A stretch of 18,649 nt of DNA from Fidelibacterota bacterium (GTDB taxonomy: Bacteria > Fidelibacterota > Marinisomatia > Marinisomatales > UBA1611), in the NCBI GenBank assembly GCA_015658495.1, contig DQOT01000036.1, positions 1-18,649 on the forward strand. The letters run 5' to 3'. Position numbers and translations under genes: made by a program. Shown here piece by piece: positions 9,053 to 16,121 of the stretch. The notes beneath the pieces were generated by a model, which ran no database searches, was not told the DNA's origin, and saw only the letters and a list, made by a program, of their open reading frames with translations. How positions within the stretch are numbered: the stretch's first letter is position 1; each line of letters starts with the position of its first letter.

Positions 9053-11779
9053 ATGTTTTCAAATAAAACCGACCGTAAACGTTTTTTCATTATTGATGGG
9101 TATGCACTTCTTTATCGCACCCATTTCGCCCTGATCCGAAATCCGCTTATCACCAGTTATGGGCTCCACACCAGCGCACTCTTTGGTTTTGCCAACCAAG
9201 TCCTGAAACTGATTCGCTCTGAGAAACCAGATTATATTGCCTGCGCTTTTGATTCCAAGGAAAAAACATTTCGCCACGATATGTACAAGGAATACAAGGC
9301 AAATCGCCCCCCCATGCCGGAAGAGTTACAGATCCAATTACCCCATCTCTGGGAAATGCTGGAAGTGATGAATTTACCCGTGTTGAAAAAACCCGGTGTG
9401 GAAGCGGATGATATCATGGGCACCTTGGCAGTTCAGGCGGAAAAAGAAGGACTGGATACATATATTGTGAGTGGTGACAAAGATTTTATGCAACTCATGA
9501 ATAACCATATTTTCCTGTATGCGCCGAGTACGCGAAAATCGCCCGATCCTATCATTTACGATCCGGCGAAAGTGGAAGAAAAATGGGGTGTACCCCCAGA
9601 GAAAATCATCGATCTTTTGGGACTCATGGGCGACAGTTCCGATAATGTCCCCGGTGTAGCTGGCGTGGGCGAAAAAACCGCGGTGAAACTCATAAAAGCA
9701 TATGGCTCCTTAGAAGGTGCATTGGAAAATGCGGATAAAGTGACAAACAAACGGGCACACAATGGTTTGAAGGACGGTGTTGAAAATGCCCTTTTGAGCA
9801 AAGAACTGGTCACAATACTCACCGACGTGGAATTATCTTCAGGCGTGAGCGAATTTGAAAAACGGGAAATGGATTTGGATGCCTGTGCTGAAAAATTCAC
9901 CGAATTGGAATTCCATGCCCTCATTAAACAATTAGCTACTGAACCCAATTTTGAAGCAATGAAAGAAAAACAGGATGTGGAGAAGGATTATAAAACAATC
10001 CTGACTGAAAAAAAGTTGGATGCGCTTGTAAAAAAATTGAAAAAATCGAAACGATTTTCCATTGATTTAGAAACCACATCTGTTCAACCCATGGAGGCAG
10101 ACATTGTTGGGTTGAGTTTTTCCAATAAAGCTGATTCCGGCTGGTATATACCGATCCAATATTTGGAGAAAGAAAAGAACAATTTTGGTGATGATGATCT
10201 TTTCGTTGTCCTTGAAAAACTCAAATCAGTTTTGGAAGACGATTCCATACTTAAGACTGGTCAAGATATCAAATATGATGCTTTGATTCTCAAGCGATTT
10301 GGTGTGACGTTAAAAGGAATCGAATTTGACACCATGATTGCGGCGCATTTGTTGAATCCTGCAGCACGATCCTTAAAATTGAACACCTTGAGCCTTGAGC
10401 ATCTCAATTATGAAATGGTGCCCATTGAAGAATTGATCGGGAAAGGGAGAAACCTGATCACAATGGATCAGGTACCCTTTGAAAAAGCATCATTTTATGC
10501 CATTGAAGATGCGGATATTGCATTCCAACTCACAGAATTGTTTGAAACCAGATTGAAAGAAGCGGAACTCTACGAATTCTTTTCCACCATCGAAATACCC
10601 TTGATCCCTGTTCTCCTTGAAATGGAATATGAAGGCACATTCGTTGATTCGGTCTTATTGAAAGAAATGTCTGAGGAAATCGGGAAAAAACTGGACGGAC
10701 TTATTTCCGATATTCATCACTTGGCCGGGACTGAATTCAATATCAATTCCACACAACAGTTGGCAAATATTTTATTCGATATCCTGGAACTTCCCCAGAT
10801 AAAGAAGCGAAGTACGGCAGAAGATGTGTTAAAGAAACTGAAAGAGCATCATGATCTGCCCAAGCATATTTTGGAATACCGAAAGTACAACAAACTAAAA
10901 AACACATATGTGGATGCACTCCCGGAATTAGTGAATCAAGAAACAGGTCGTATCCATTCCACCTTTAATCAAACCATTGCTGCAACAGGACGACTTTCCA
11001 GTACCAATCCCAACTTCCAGAATATTCCGATTCGGACGGAAGAGGGGCGGGAGATACGGAAAGCATTCCGAGCACAATCCCATGGTTGGAAAATATTATC
11101 CGCTGATTATTCCCAGGTGGAGTTGCGGGTCATGGCACATTTGAGTCAGGATAAAGGATTGATTGATGCCTTTCAAAATGGAGAAGATATTCATTCACGA
11201 ACAGCAAGCCATGTATTTAATGTTCCCTTGGAATCAGTCTTGCCGGAAATGCGCCGAACGGCTAAAGTTGTGAATTTCGGGATCATGTACGGTGCAGGCC
11301 CCTTTCGGATGAGCCAGGAATTGGGCATCCCAAGAAACGAAGCGGTTGCAATTATTGAATCTTATTTTGACCAATATTCCGGCATCCGGAATTATATTGA
11401 TGCTACCTTGGAAAAAGCGCGTAATGATAAATATGTAGAAACAATGCTGGGTCGTCGTCGTCCTGTTTGGGATGCAGATTCGGATAATGGACTCCGTCGC
11501 CAAGCAGCAGAGCGCATGGCTATAAATATGCCGATACAGGGTTCCGCTGCGGAAATGATCAAACTGGCCATGTGTGCTATTCAAAATGAAATAGAAGACC
11601 AAAAAATGGAATCAAAAATGATTCTGCAGATTCATGATGAATTGTTGTTCGAATTCCCCGATTCTGAAGAAGATTCCTTATTAAAATTGGTTGTGGATAA
11701 AATGGAAAATGCAATGGAGTTGTCAGTGCCTTTGATCGTGGATCATGGTATTGGTAATAACTGGTTTGAAGCACACTGA
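9053..11779 (+). CDS. polA: DNA polymerase I with 5'-3' and 3'-5' exonuclease domains
   Basis: This 908-residue enzyme fills gaps and removes RNA primers in replication and repair. The N-terminal flap nuclease has IDGYALLYRTHFA, EYKANRPPMPEEL, GVEADDIMGT, SGDKDFMQL and GLMGDSSDNVPG. The proofreading domain is intact: Asp338/Glu340 in FSIDLETT, the GQDIKYD motif, and YAIEDAD, so it differs from Taq-like enzymes that lost proofreading. The polymerase has motif A SADYSQVELR (Asp685), the O-helix RRTAKVVNFGIMYG (Lys738, Phe742, Tyr746) and motif C QIHDELLFE (Asp862). Phe742 sits at the E. coli Phe762 position, which favours discrimination against dideoxynucleotides. The ATG at 9053 gives a start just before the conserved FFIIDGYALLYR; a TTG two codons upstream is possible. 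No clear Shine-Dalgarno site is present. The upstream terminator indicates its own promoter. Confidence 0.97.
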   Translation: MFSNKTDRKRFFIIDGYALLYRTHFALIRNPLITSYGLHTSALFGFANQVLKLIRSEKPDYIACAFDSKEKTFRHDMYKEYKANRPPMPEELQIQLPHLWEMLEVMNLPVLKKPGVEADDIMGTLAVQAEKEGLDTYIVSGDKDFMQLMNNHIFLYAPSTRKSPDPIIYDPAKVEEKWGVPPEKIIDLLGLMGDSSDNVPGVAGVGEKTAVKLIKAYGSLEGALENADKVTNKRAHNGLKDGVENALLSKELVTILTDVELSSGVSEFEKREMDLDACAEKFTELEFHALIKQLATEPNFEAMKEKQDVEKDYKTILTEKKLDALVKKLKKSKRFSIDLETTSVQPMEADIVGLSFSNKADSGWYIPIQYLEKEKNNFGDDDLFVVLEKLKSVLEDDSILKTGQDIKYDALILKRFGVTLKGIEFDTMIAAHLLNPAARSLKLNTLSLEHLNYEMVPIEELIGKGRNLITMDQVPFEKASFYAIEDADIAFQLTELFETRLKEAELYEFFSTIEIPLIPVLLEMEYEGTFVDSVLLKEMSEEIGKKLDGLISDIHHLAGTEFNINSTQQLANILFDILELPQIKKRSTAEDVLKKLKEHHDLPKHILEYRKYNKLKNTYVDALPELVNQETGRIHSTFNQTIAATGRLSSTNPNFQNIPIRTEEGREIRKAFRAQSHGWKILSADYSQVELRVMAHLSQDKGLIDAFQNGEDIHSRTASHVFNVPLESVLPEMRRTAKVVNFGIMYGAGPFRMSQELGIPRNEAVAIIESYFDQYSGIRNYIDATLEKARNDKYVETMLGRRRPVWDADSDNGLRRQAAERMAINMPIQGSAAEMIKLAMCAIQNEIEDQKMESKMILQIHDELLFEFPDSEEDSLLKLVVDKMENAMELSVPLIVDHGIGNNWFEAH

Positions 11780-11862
11780 TTGGATTAGGATTTGGAATTA
11801 AGATGGAAGATGGAAAATGTAAAAAGGAAAAAAACTTAGCGAAACTTCGTGGCAAATAAATA
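11780..11862 (+). other. Purine-rich spacer between polA and the ABC operon
   Basis: The plus strand has no C from 11777 to 11834 and contains short repeats such as GATGGAAGATGGAAAATG. No hairpin terminator and no convincing promoter hexamers were found. The strand-biased composition mirrors, on the other strand, the G-free spacer before dut. Confidence 0.4.
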
Positions 11863-12789
11863 ATGGAAGCAAGTATAACACTCAAAAAGGTCGGGAAACT
11901 GATCGGTGATAAAACCATCCTGGCGGGACTCACCTTTGGTGTGGAGCGAGGAACACTTGTGGCAATCGTCGGAGTGAATGATGCCGGGAAATCCACACTG
12001 ATTAAATTGCTTTCCGGTTTTGAAAATCCAAATTATGGACAGGTATTTATCCACGGCTTGGATATGGAAAAGCGTCGCCGGGAAACACGGGAATTGATTG
12101 GATATGTTCCCCATGAAAATGACTTGGATCCCTGGCTCACCGTGGAACAAAATATTCGCTTTACTGCCAACCTCTATAAAGTGAATACAGCCACAGCATC
12201 AGCCCGGATTGTCCGTTTTGCAGAAGCCCTGAACCTTGTTCCCTATCTAAATGAAATTGCTATGAATGTGTCCCACGGCATCCAGAAAAAAACCATGTTG
12301 GTCAGGGAATTGGTTCATGATCCGGATGTTCTAATTATGGATGAGCCTACCGGTTACATGGATGCAGAATCGATCCGGCTTACCTGGGATCTGTTGAAAG
12401 AATTGAAAGGTAACAAAACGATCATTTATGTGAGCAATGCCTTGGCAGAGATCGAACAGGCACATGATAGAATATTGGTCTTTCACGAGGGGCGAATACT
12501 CATGGATGGTCATTTGGACAAATTATTGGAAAGCACAATGGATTACCATCAATTCCAGATTGAGTTTAAAAATTTATCTGCTAAATTGTATAAACAACTC
12601 GCTAATGTGGCTACAGTTGTATCCCCGAACCGGTTAGACAATATTTTCCATTTCTACGGTCGGACACGAAATGTCTTTTTTGATGTAATTCGTACCGCAT
12701 CCGATGAATTGATGATCGATCTGAATGTGAAAAAACTGGGACTCCGGGATCTGTTGGATTCAGAATTTGCCGGGAGAGGTTTAGATTGA
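11863..12789 (+). CDS. ABC transporter ATP-binding protein with atypical Q-loop and H-switch
   Basis: This 308-residue protein energises export with the permease encoded next. The nucleotide-binding domain spans about 1-225. Walker A is GVNDAGKST (37-45), with Asp40 where Gly is usual; Walker B is VLIMDEP (156-162) with the catalytic Glu161. Three other positions depart from the family: the Q-loop Gln is His84 (GYVPHEND), the signature is VSHGIQ (137-142) instead of LSGGQ, and the H-switch His is Asn192 (IIYVSNALAEIE where STH is usual). A C-terminal extension (about 226-308) has no recognised motif. The ATG at 11863 lacks a clear ribosome site. The stop overlaps the permease TTG start (TTGA). 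It could be a slow or regulatory ATPase; the transported substrate is unknown. Confidence 0.88.
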   Translation: MEASITLKKVGKLIGDKTILAGLTFGVERGTLVAIVGVNDAGKSTLIKLLSGFENPNYGQVFIHGLDMEKRRRETRELIGYVPHENDLDPWLTVEQNIRFTANLYKVNTATASARIVRFAEALNLVPYLNEIAMNVSHGIQKKTMLVRELVHDPDVLIMDEPTGYMDAESIRLTWDLLKELKGNKTIIYVSNALAEIEQAHDRILVFHEGRILMDGHLDKLLESTMDYHQFQIEFKNLSAKLYKQLANVATVVSPNRLDNIFHFYGRTRNVFFDVIRTASDELMIDLNVKKLGLRDLLDSEFAGRGLD

Positions 12790-13535
12790 TTCTCGCTCTA
12801 TTGAAACGGCGACTCTGGCTATGGCAAAACCGGTTGATTCCCAGTTTGATCTTACTGTTAGCTATGCCCGTTATCCTGTTTGCATTGGTTAATCTTCCAT
12901 TGAAAAATATCATGGGGCATAGCTTGTCTGGGGTTCCGTTCGAACTTTGGGTCATTCCTGGATTCATTTTCGTCATTTCGTCTGTGGGATTATTTCCACT
13001 TCTTTACCGTGATTTCTTTGACCTGCGGGTTCACCAAAAAGTCCTTGTCCATGTGGCGCTTGCGCCTTACAGGAAACGCATGTTGATCGGGGGGTACCTC
13101 ATCGTTGCAGGAATCGAAGCTATGATCCTGAGCCTTATTTCATTAGTGATTTTTTCAGGATTGGCCCCCTTCCCGCTCACTCTGATTGACACCCTTTTCA
13201 TGATGGTTTGTCTTGCAGTGTATTTATTGCTCCTTGGCAATTATTTCATCAGTATGGGATTACTTATTGATACAGTGACGACATTCTTTTTGATCACTTT
13301 CATAACATGCATTTTTATTTTATTCGGGAATGGTTTTATCATTGAATTCGGTTTTTTTCCTGCGGGGATTGAAAATTTCTTAAGATGGCAACCCCTGTCC
13401 ATCCCTTACCAGGCATTTCAATTGTTTATTCGCAGCGGTATCATTGATTGGGCACTGCTTTTTTCTTCATTGCTTCTAGGATTACTTTGGATGTTAGGCA
13501 ACACCACCATCCTGAAACGAAAGTTACGACATTGA
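12786..13535 (+). CDS. ABC-2 type transporter permease
   Basis: This 249-residue protein is a probable membrane partner of the preceding ATPase. It has about six hydrophobic segments (near 15-35, 54-75, 97-122, 133-155, 158-182 and 218-238). The pattern WVIPGFIFVISSVGLFPLLY, followed by a charged cytosolic stretch and KRMLIGGYLIVAG, resembles the ABC-2 fold, in which the loop after the second helix contacts the ATPase. One ATPase plus one small permease fits an exporter with a 2+2 arrangement. The TTG start at 12786 overlaps the ATPase stop in the sequence TTGA; the next Met is codon 27, inside helix 1. Its own stop overlaps the next TTG start in the same way. The substrate is unknown; lipids, polysaccharides and peptides are exported by this family. 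Confidence 0.82.
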   Translation: MILALLKRRLWLWQNRLIPSLILLLAMPVILFALVNLPLKNIMGHSLSGVPFELWVIPGFIFVISSVGLFPLLYRDFFDLRVHQKVLVHVALAPYRKRMLIGGYLIVAGIEAMILSLISLVIFSGLAPFPLTLIDTLFMMVCLAVYLLLLGNYFISMGLLIDTVTTFFLITFITCIFILFGNGFIIEFGFFPAGIENFLRWQPLSIPYQAFQLFIRSGIIDWALLFSSLLLGLLWMLGNTTILKRKLRH

Positions 13536-13996
13536 TCGCTTATTTATCCGGCGGCATGGAGAATGCCCAGAATGAAGGTGCGGATTGGCGTACTGACATG
13601 ACGGTTTGGCTCAAGGAAAACCTCAACCATGACACGATTGATCCAGTCCTTGAATCGGAAAAAATGGTCATCGCCCATGATGCAGAAGATTATCGGGATT
13701 GGAAAACGACTGATCCGGAAAAATTCAAGGAATTCATTCGGCTTTTGATCAACCAGGATCTTCGAGCCGTCATTGGGAAAGTGGATTATTTGATCGTCCT
13801 TTGGGACGAAAGTGTATTGTATGGTGGTGGCACCCACGGAGAGGTCACTATGGCCTATTGGGTGGATCGGCCGGTATTTTTAGTGAACAGACTTTCCAAA
13901 GAAAAATTAAGCGCCTGGATCTCCTCCTGTTCCACGCAAACTTTTTACTCCTTTGATGCATTGAAGGAAACACTTTTGAAAGAATATAAAAAATGA
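13532..13996 (+). CDS. Nucleoside 2-deoxyribosyltransferase-like protein
   Basis: This 154-residue soluble protein resembles the nucleoside 2-deoxyribosyltransferase superfamily, whose members exchange or hydrolyse N-glycosidic bonds of (deoxy)nucleosides and nucleotides. The N-terminus AYLSGGMENAQNEGADWR matches the first strand and Gly-rich loop. KVDYLIVLWD (83-92) followed by YGGGTHGEVTMAYW (97-110) matches the conserved D-x-GT-x-x-E-x-x-x-A region, with Glu104 as candidate nucleophile; PVFLVN is the last strand. The TTG at 13532 overlaps the permease stop (TTGA); using the first ATG (codon 9) would delete the first strand. The stop overlaps the alr ATG (ATGA). The place in an operon with a transporter and alanine racemase is unexplained. 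The substrate cannot be predicted; superfamily assignment is moderately secure. Confidence 0.6.
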   Translation: MIAYLSGGMENAQNEGADWRTDMTVWLKENLNHDTIDPVLESEKMVIAHDAEDYRDWKTTDPEKFKEFIRLLINQDLRAVIGKVDYLIVLWDESVLYGGGTHGEVTMAYWVDRPVFLVNRLSKEKLSAWISSCSTQTFYSFDALKETLLKEYKK

Positions 13997-15099
13997 ATTT
14001 TAATCGACCCAAAGCATACATTCATACGGACAGGCTCAAGCGAAACCTATGGAATATTCGACGACATGTAGGTGACCGAAAACTCGTTTGTGTGGTGAAG
14101 GCTAATGGCTACGGCCACGGTGCAATTGAAGTCTCTAAAGTCCTTGCAAAAGAACCGGGAATCATCTTGGCAGTTTTTGCTTTTGAAGAAGCCATTGAAC
14201 TCCGTGAAAATGGGATCGAGAATGAGATACTGATCTTTTCACGGATGCAGCCGGATTATTTACCAAAGGCTGTTAAATTGAATTTTACCTTAAATGTGTG
14301 TGCAATGGCTGATCTTAAAGCATTGGCAGAATTCAAATCCAATGGTGGAAATTGTCCCACCTTTCATCTCAAGTTTGATACGGGTATGACACGGCTGGGA
14401 TTTGATCCTGCAGAGGCAGATTCTGTTTTTTCCTTTATAAATAAAAATGATCTTTATCCGGAAGGGATCTATTCCCATTTTGCCACCGCAGATGAAGGTG
14501 ATCTCTCATATGCAGAATCCCAATTGAAACAATTCAATGAAATTGTTGAGAAAGGGAAAAGTTTAGGAATTGATTTCAACTATATTCATTGTTCCAATAG
14601 TGGCGCGATCCTGAATTTGCCCAATGCTTATTTCAATTTAATTCGAGTTGGTATGCTCCTGTACGGTGTACCGCCATCAGACGAAGTACCCATGGATATT
14701 CCCGTGGAACCGGTCATGAGTTTTTGCGGTCCTATTGTGAATGTCCGCAGGGTGAAGGCGGGAACACAAGTGAGTTATGGCGGTGTTTACAGTACAGAAA
14801 AAGATACTAATATCGCCGTGATCCAAACCGGGTTTGCGGACGGATTTCCCCGTTCCTGGTATGAAAAAGGATATGTGAGTTATGGAGGCCAGAATTACAA
14901 AATCGCCGGCCGTGTGTGCATGGATCAACTCATGGTAGATTTTGGTGATAAAGAGCCGGAAGAAGGGGAAGAAGTCCTTTTCTTTGGTAGAAAGGATGAA
15001 AACGAGATTCCGGTTGAAACCATTGCTGAAGCCATTGGCACAACCACCTATGTTTTACTCACGGACATCCACGGCCGAACAAAACGAATTATCGTATAA
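13993..15099 (+). CDS. alr: Alanine racemase
   Basis: This 368-residue PLP enzyme interconverts L- and D-alanine and supplies D-alanine for peptidoglycan. The PLP lysine is Lys36 in VVKANGYGHGA (34-44). The second catalytic base is Tyr262 in the VSYGGVY segment (260-266). Other family segments are FDTGMTRLGF, YSHFATAD, SNSGAILNLP, IRVGMLLYG, IQTGFADGFPR and GRVCMDQLMVD; the C-terminal beta domain ends in LLTDIHGRTKRI. The length is typical. The ATG overlaps the stop of the upstream gene (ATGA), placing it last in the ABC/permease/transferase operon. No terminator hairpin with a T-run was seen after the TAA; the convergent rlmH remnant ends only 2 bases away. Assignment is very secure. Confidence 0.96.
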   Translation: MNFNRPKAYIHTDRLKRNLWNIRRHVGDRKLVCVVKANGYGHGAIEVSKVLAKEPGIILAVFAFEEAIELRENGIENEILIFSRMQPDYLPKAVKLNFTLNVCAMADLKALAEFKSNGGNCPTFHLKFDTGMTRLGFDPAEADSVFSFINKNDLYPEGIYSHFATADEGDLSYAESQLKQFNEIVEKGKSLGIDFNYIHCSNSGAILNLPNAYFNLIRVGMLLYGVPPSDEVPMDIPVEPVMSFCGPIVNVRRVKAGTQVSYGGVYSTEKDTNIAVIQTGFADGFPRSWYEKGYVSYGGQNYKIAGRVCMDQLMVDFGDKEPEEGEEVLFFGRKDENEIPVETIAEAIGTTTYVLLTDIHGRTKRIIV

Positions 15100-15101
15100 C
15101 C

Positions 15102-15390
15102 CTATTCCCGGTGGTATTTACTGCCTTTCCGGATCGACACCGCCCGGAAGAGTTGTTCCGATAAGATCATATGTACCATTTCGTGAGGGAATGTCATTTT
15201 AGAAAATGACATTAAATGATTCACTTTTTTTCGAATTTCTGCGTTTTGAAATAACCTCTTTGGGCTTTCCATCTTTTAATTTAATCAATTCAACAGAAAT
15301 ATCCTTTTTCGCCCATTTGAGATATTCTGCTTGTCGGTTTTAGAATGCCTTTTCCGTCACCTTTCCAACCACCACAATTTTGATCTTCAT
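15102..15390 (-). pseudogene. rlmH: Decayed rlmH (23S rRNA pseudouridine-1915 N3-methyltransferase)
   Basis: Read on the minus strand from the ATG at 15390-15388, the start is MKIKIVVVGKVTEKAF, then a TAA stop (15342-15340), then QAEYLKWAKKDISVELIKL. This matches the RlmH N-terminus, where MKI-VGK-EK is followed by an AEY segment. In another frame, ending at TAG 15104-15102, the same region gives [18 protein letters not shown] and then [18 protein letters not shown], matching the RlmH C-terminus (LSxSKMTFPHQ, EQxYRA, G-x-x-YH). The whole remnant is about 96 codons against about 155-160 for intact RlmH; the SAM-binding centre (LDxxGK and GGxxG segments) is gone. One conserved Arg is His (EMVHMIL). 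Evidence is therefore one nonsense codon, a frame change and an internal deletion. Its ATG abuts the GFA-gene stop, so it was once the last gene of that operon. No intact copy is in this window. Confidence 0.85.
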
Positions 15391-15774
15391 TTATGGATAA
15401 ATAGAATGGTCTGGGATATCCCCCAACTCTTCAATCCATGATAACCGCTTCTTTGTCCAGATATTTCGTTCAGGTGGACATTTTTCAGGTTCGTCCAAAC
15501 ATCCAACTGTAATATCTATGACACTTTTTTGATTGGGATGCCAATAAGCGATGGCTGTCCCACAGGTATCGCAAAATGTGCGAACGGCTCGGTTTGGGGC
15601 GGTGTGGGTTGGGGGAATTATGTTAAACGTAAAGCTGTCTTTTTCGAAAACAGCCCAAGTGACGAAGGGCGCGCCCACAGATCGTTTGCAATTATCGCAG
15701 TGGCAATTCACCACCCATTTTGGATCTATGGTTGTAGAAAAGCGGATCTTTCCACAAAAACATCCGCCATCCAT
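15391..15774 (-). CDS. GFA/CENP-V family zinc-binding protein
   Basis: This 127-residue protein has the zinc-ligand pattern of the GFA (glutathione-dependent formaldehyde-activating enzyme-like)/CENP-V fold: GGCFCGKI with Cys5 and Cys7, CHCDNCKR with Cys24, Cys26 and Cys29, and TFCDTCGTAIAY with Cys68 and Cys71. Two extra cysteines are at 92 and 99. The C-terminal IWTKKRLSWIE is also typical. The true activity of most family members is unknown and formaldehyde activation is not established for small paralogues like this one. The ATG lies 3 bases after the stop of the upstream 109-residue gene, and the TAA is followed with no gap by the start of the decayed rlmH, so it belongs to a minus-strand operon beginning with the anion transporter. 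Confidence 0.88.
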   Translation of the reverse strand: MDGGCFCGKIRFSTTIDPKWVVNCHCDNCKRSVGAPFVTWAVFEKDSFTFNIIPPTHTAPNRAVRTFCDTCGTAIAYWHPNQKSVIDITVGCLDEPEKCPPERNIWTKKRLSWIEELGDIPDHSIYP

Positions 15775-15777
15775 AAT

Positions 15778-16107
15778 CTAATCTTCTTTCTTTTGTCCCG
15801 GATTGCGAACCCAAGAACGACGATTCTCAAATGATTCAACCTTGAGATTTGCCCAATCCTCGATAATATTTTTGAGTTGTACCAATTGTTCAGGATGCTC
15901 CCCAAGATTGGCATCGATCAATTCATACAATTGTCCTTTCCGTTCCTGAACTTGCCCATAAGAAACAACATCCGCATAGGCATCTGCATCTTTTTGGGCT
16001 TTCTGAACTGCGAGGTCAGAATCGAGTTTGCTACCTTTCTTTTCTCTTTTTTCCATTAATCCGTAGATCACTACCCCAACTAATATAACAATGATTAAAA
16101 TTTCCAT
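15778..16107 (-). CDS. Small membrane-anchored hypothetical protein
   Basis: This 109-residue protein matched no family I can name. Residues 3-18 (ILIIVILVGVVIYGLM) form one hydrophobic helix, followed directly by a basic stretch (EKREKKGSK), so the charge pattern predicts an N-out, C-in orientation with a cytosolic tail. The tail (30-105) is Gln/Glu/Lys/Asp-rich and likely helical or coiled-coil, with a segment LYELIDANLGEHPEQLVQLKNI. The strong Shine-Dalgarno site AAAGGAGG 6 bases before the ATG overlaps the stop of the anion-transporter gene, so the reading frame and start are well supported. It sits between the transporter and the GFA gene. It could be an accessory subunit of the transporter, but nothing in the sequence proves it. 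Confidence 0.75.
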   Translation of the reverse strand: MEILIIVILVGVVIYGLMEKREKKGSKLDSDLAVQKAQKDADAYADVVSYGQVQERKGQLYELIDANLGEHPEQLVQLKNIIEDWANLKVESFENRRSWVRNPGQKKED

Positions 16108-16113
16108 ATCACA

Positions 16114-16121
16114 CCTCCTTT
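16114..16121 (-). promoter_or_regulatory. Strong Shine-Dalgarno site overlapping a stop codon
   Basis: On the minus strand AAAGGAGG (16121-16114) precedes the ATG at 16107 by 6 bases and overlaps the TAA of the anion transporter (16122-16120). This gives termination-reinitiation coupling and confirms the small 109-residue gene as real. Confidence 0.8.

Noticed and set aside
13448-13531. Longer N-terminus for the deoxyribosyltransferase-like gene starting at 13448
   Set aside because: The extra 28 codons lie wholly inside the permease coding region and lack family features; the TTG at 13532 places the start directly at the first conserved strand.
14942-15202. Plus-strand open frame overlapping the alr 3' end and the rlmH remnant
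   Set aside because: It lies out of frame inside alr and continues through the reverse complement of the RlmH C-terminal codons; no independent protein features or ribosome site.
15190-15213. Perfect 11-bp inverted repeat with a two-base centre, possible terminator for alr
   Set aside because: The bases are exactly the codons for the conserved RlmH segment MSFSKMT in the pseudogene, so the symmetry is explained by coding history. The nearest T-run is more than 10 bases away.
15102-15390. rlmH expressed by stop readthrough and frameshifting instead of being dead
   Set aside because: Even with both recoding events the SAM-binding centre (about 60 codons) would be missing, so no working enzyme could result.
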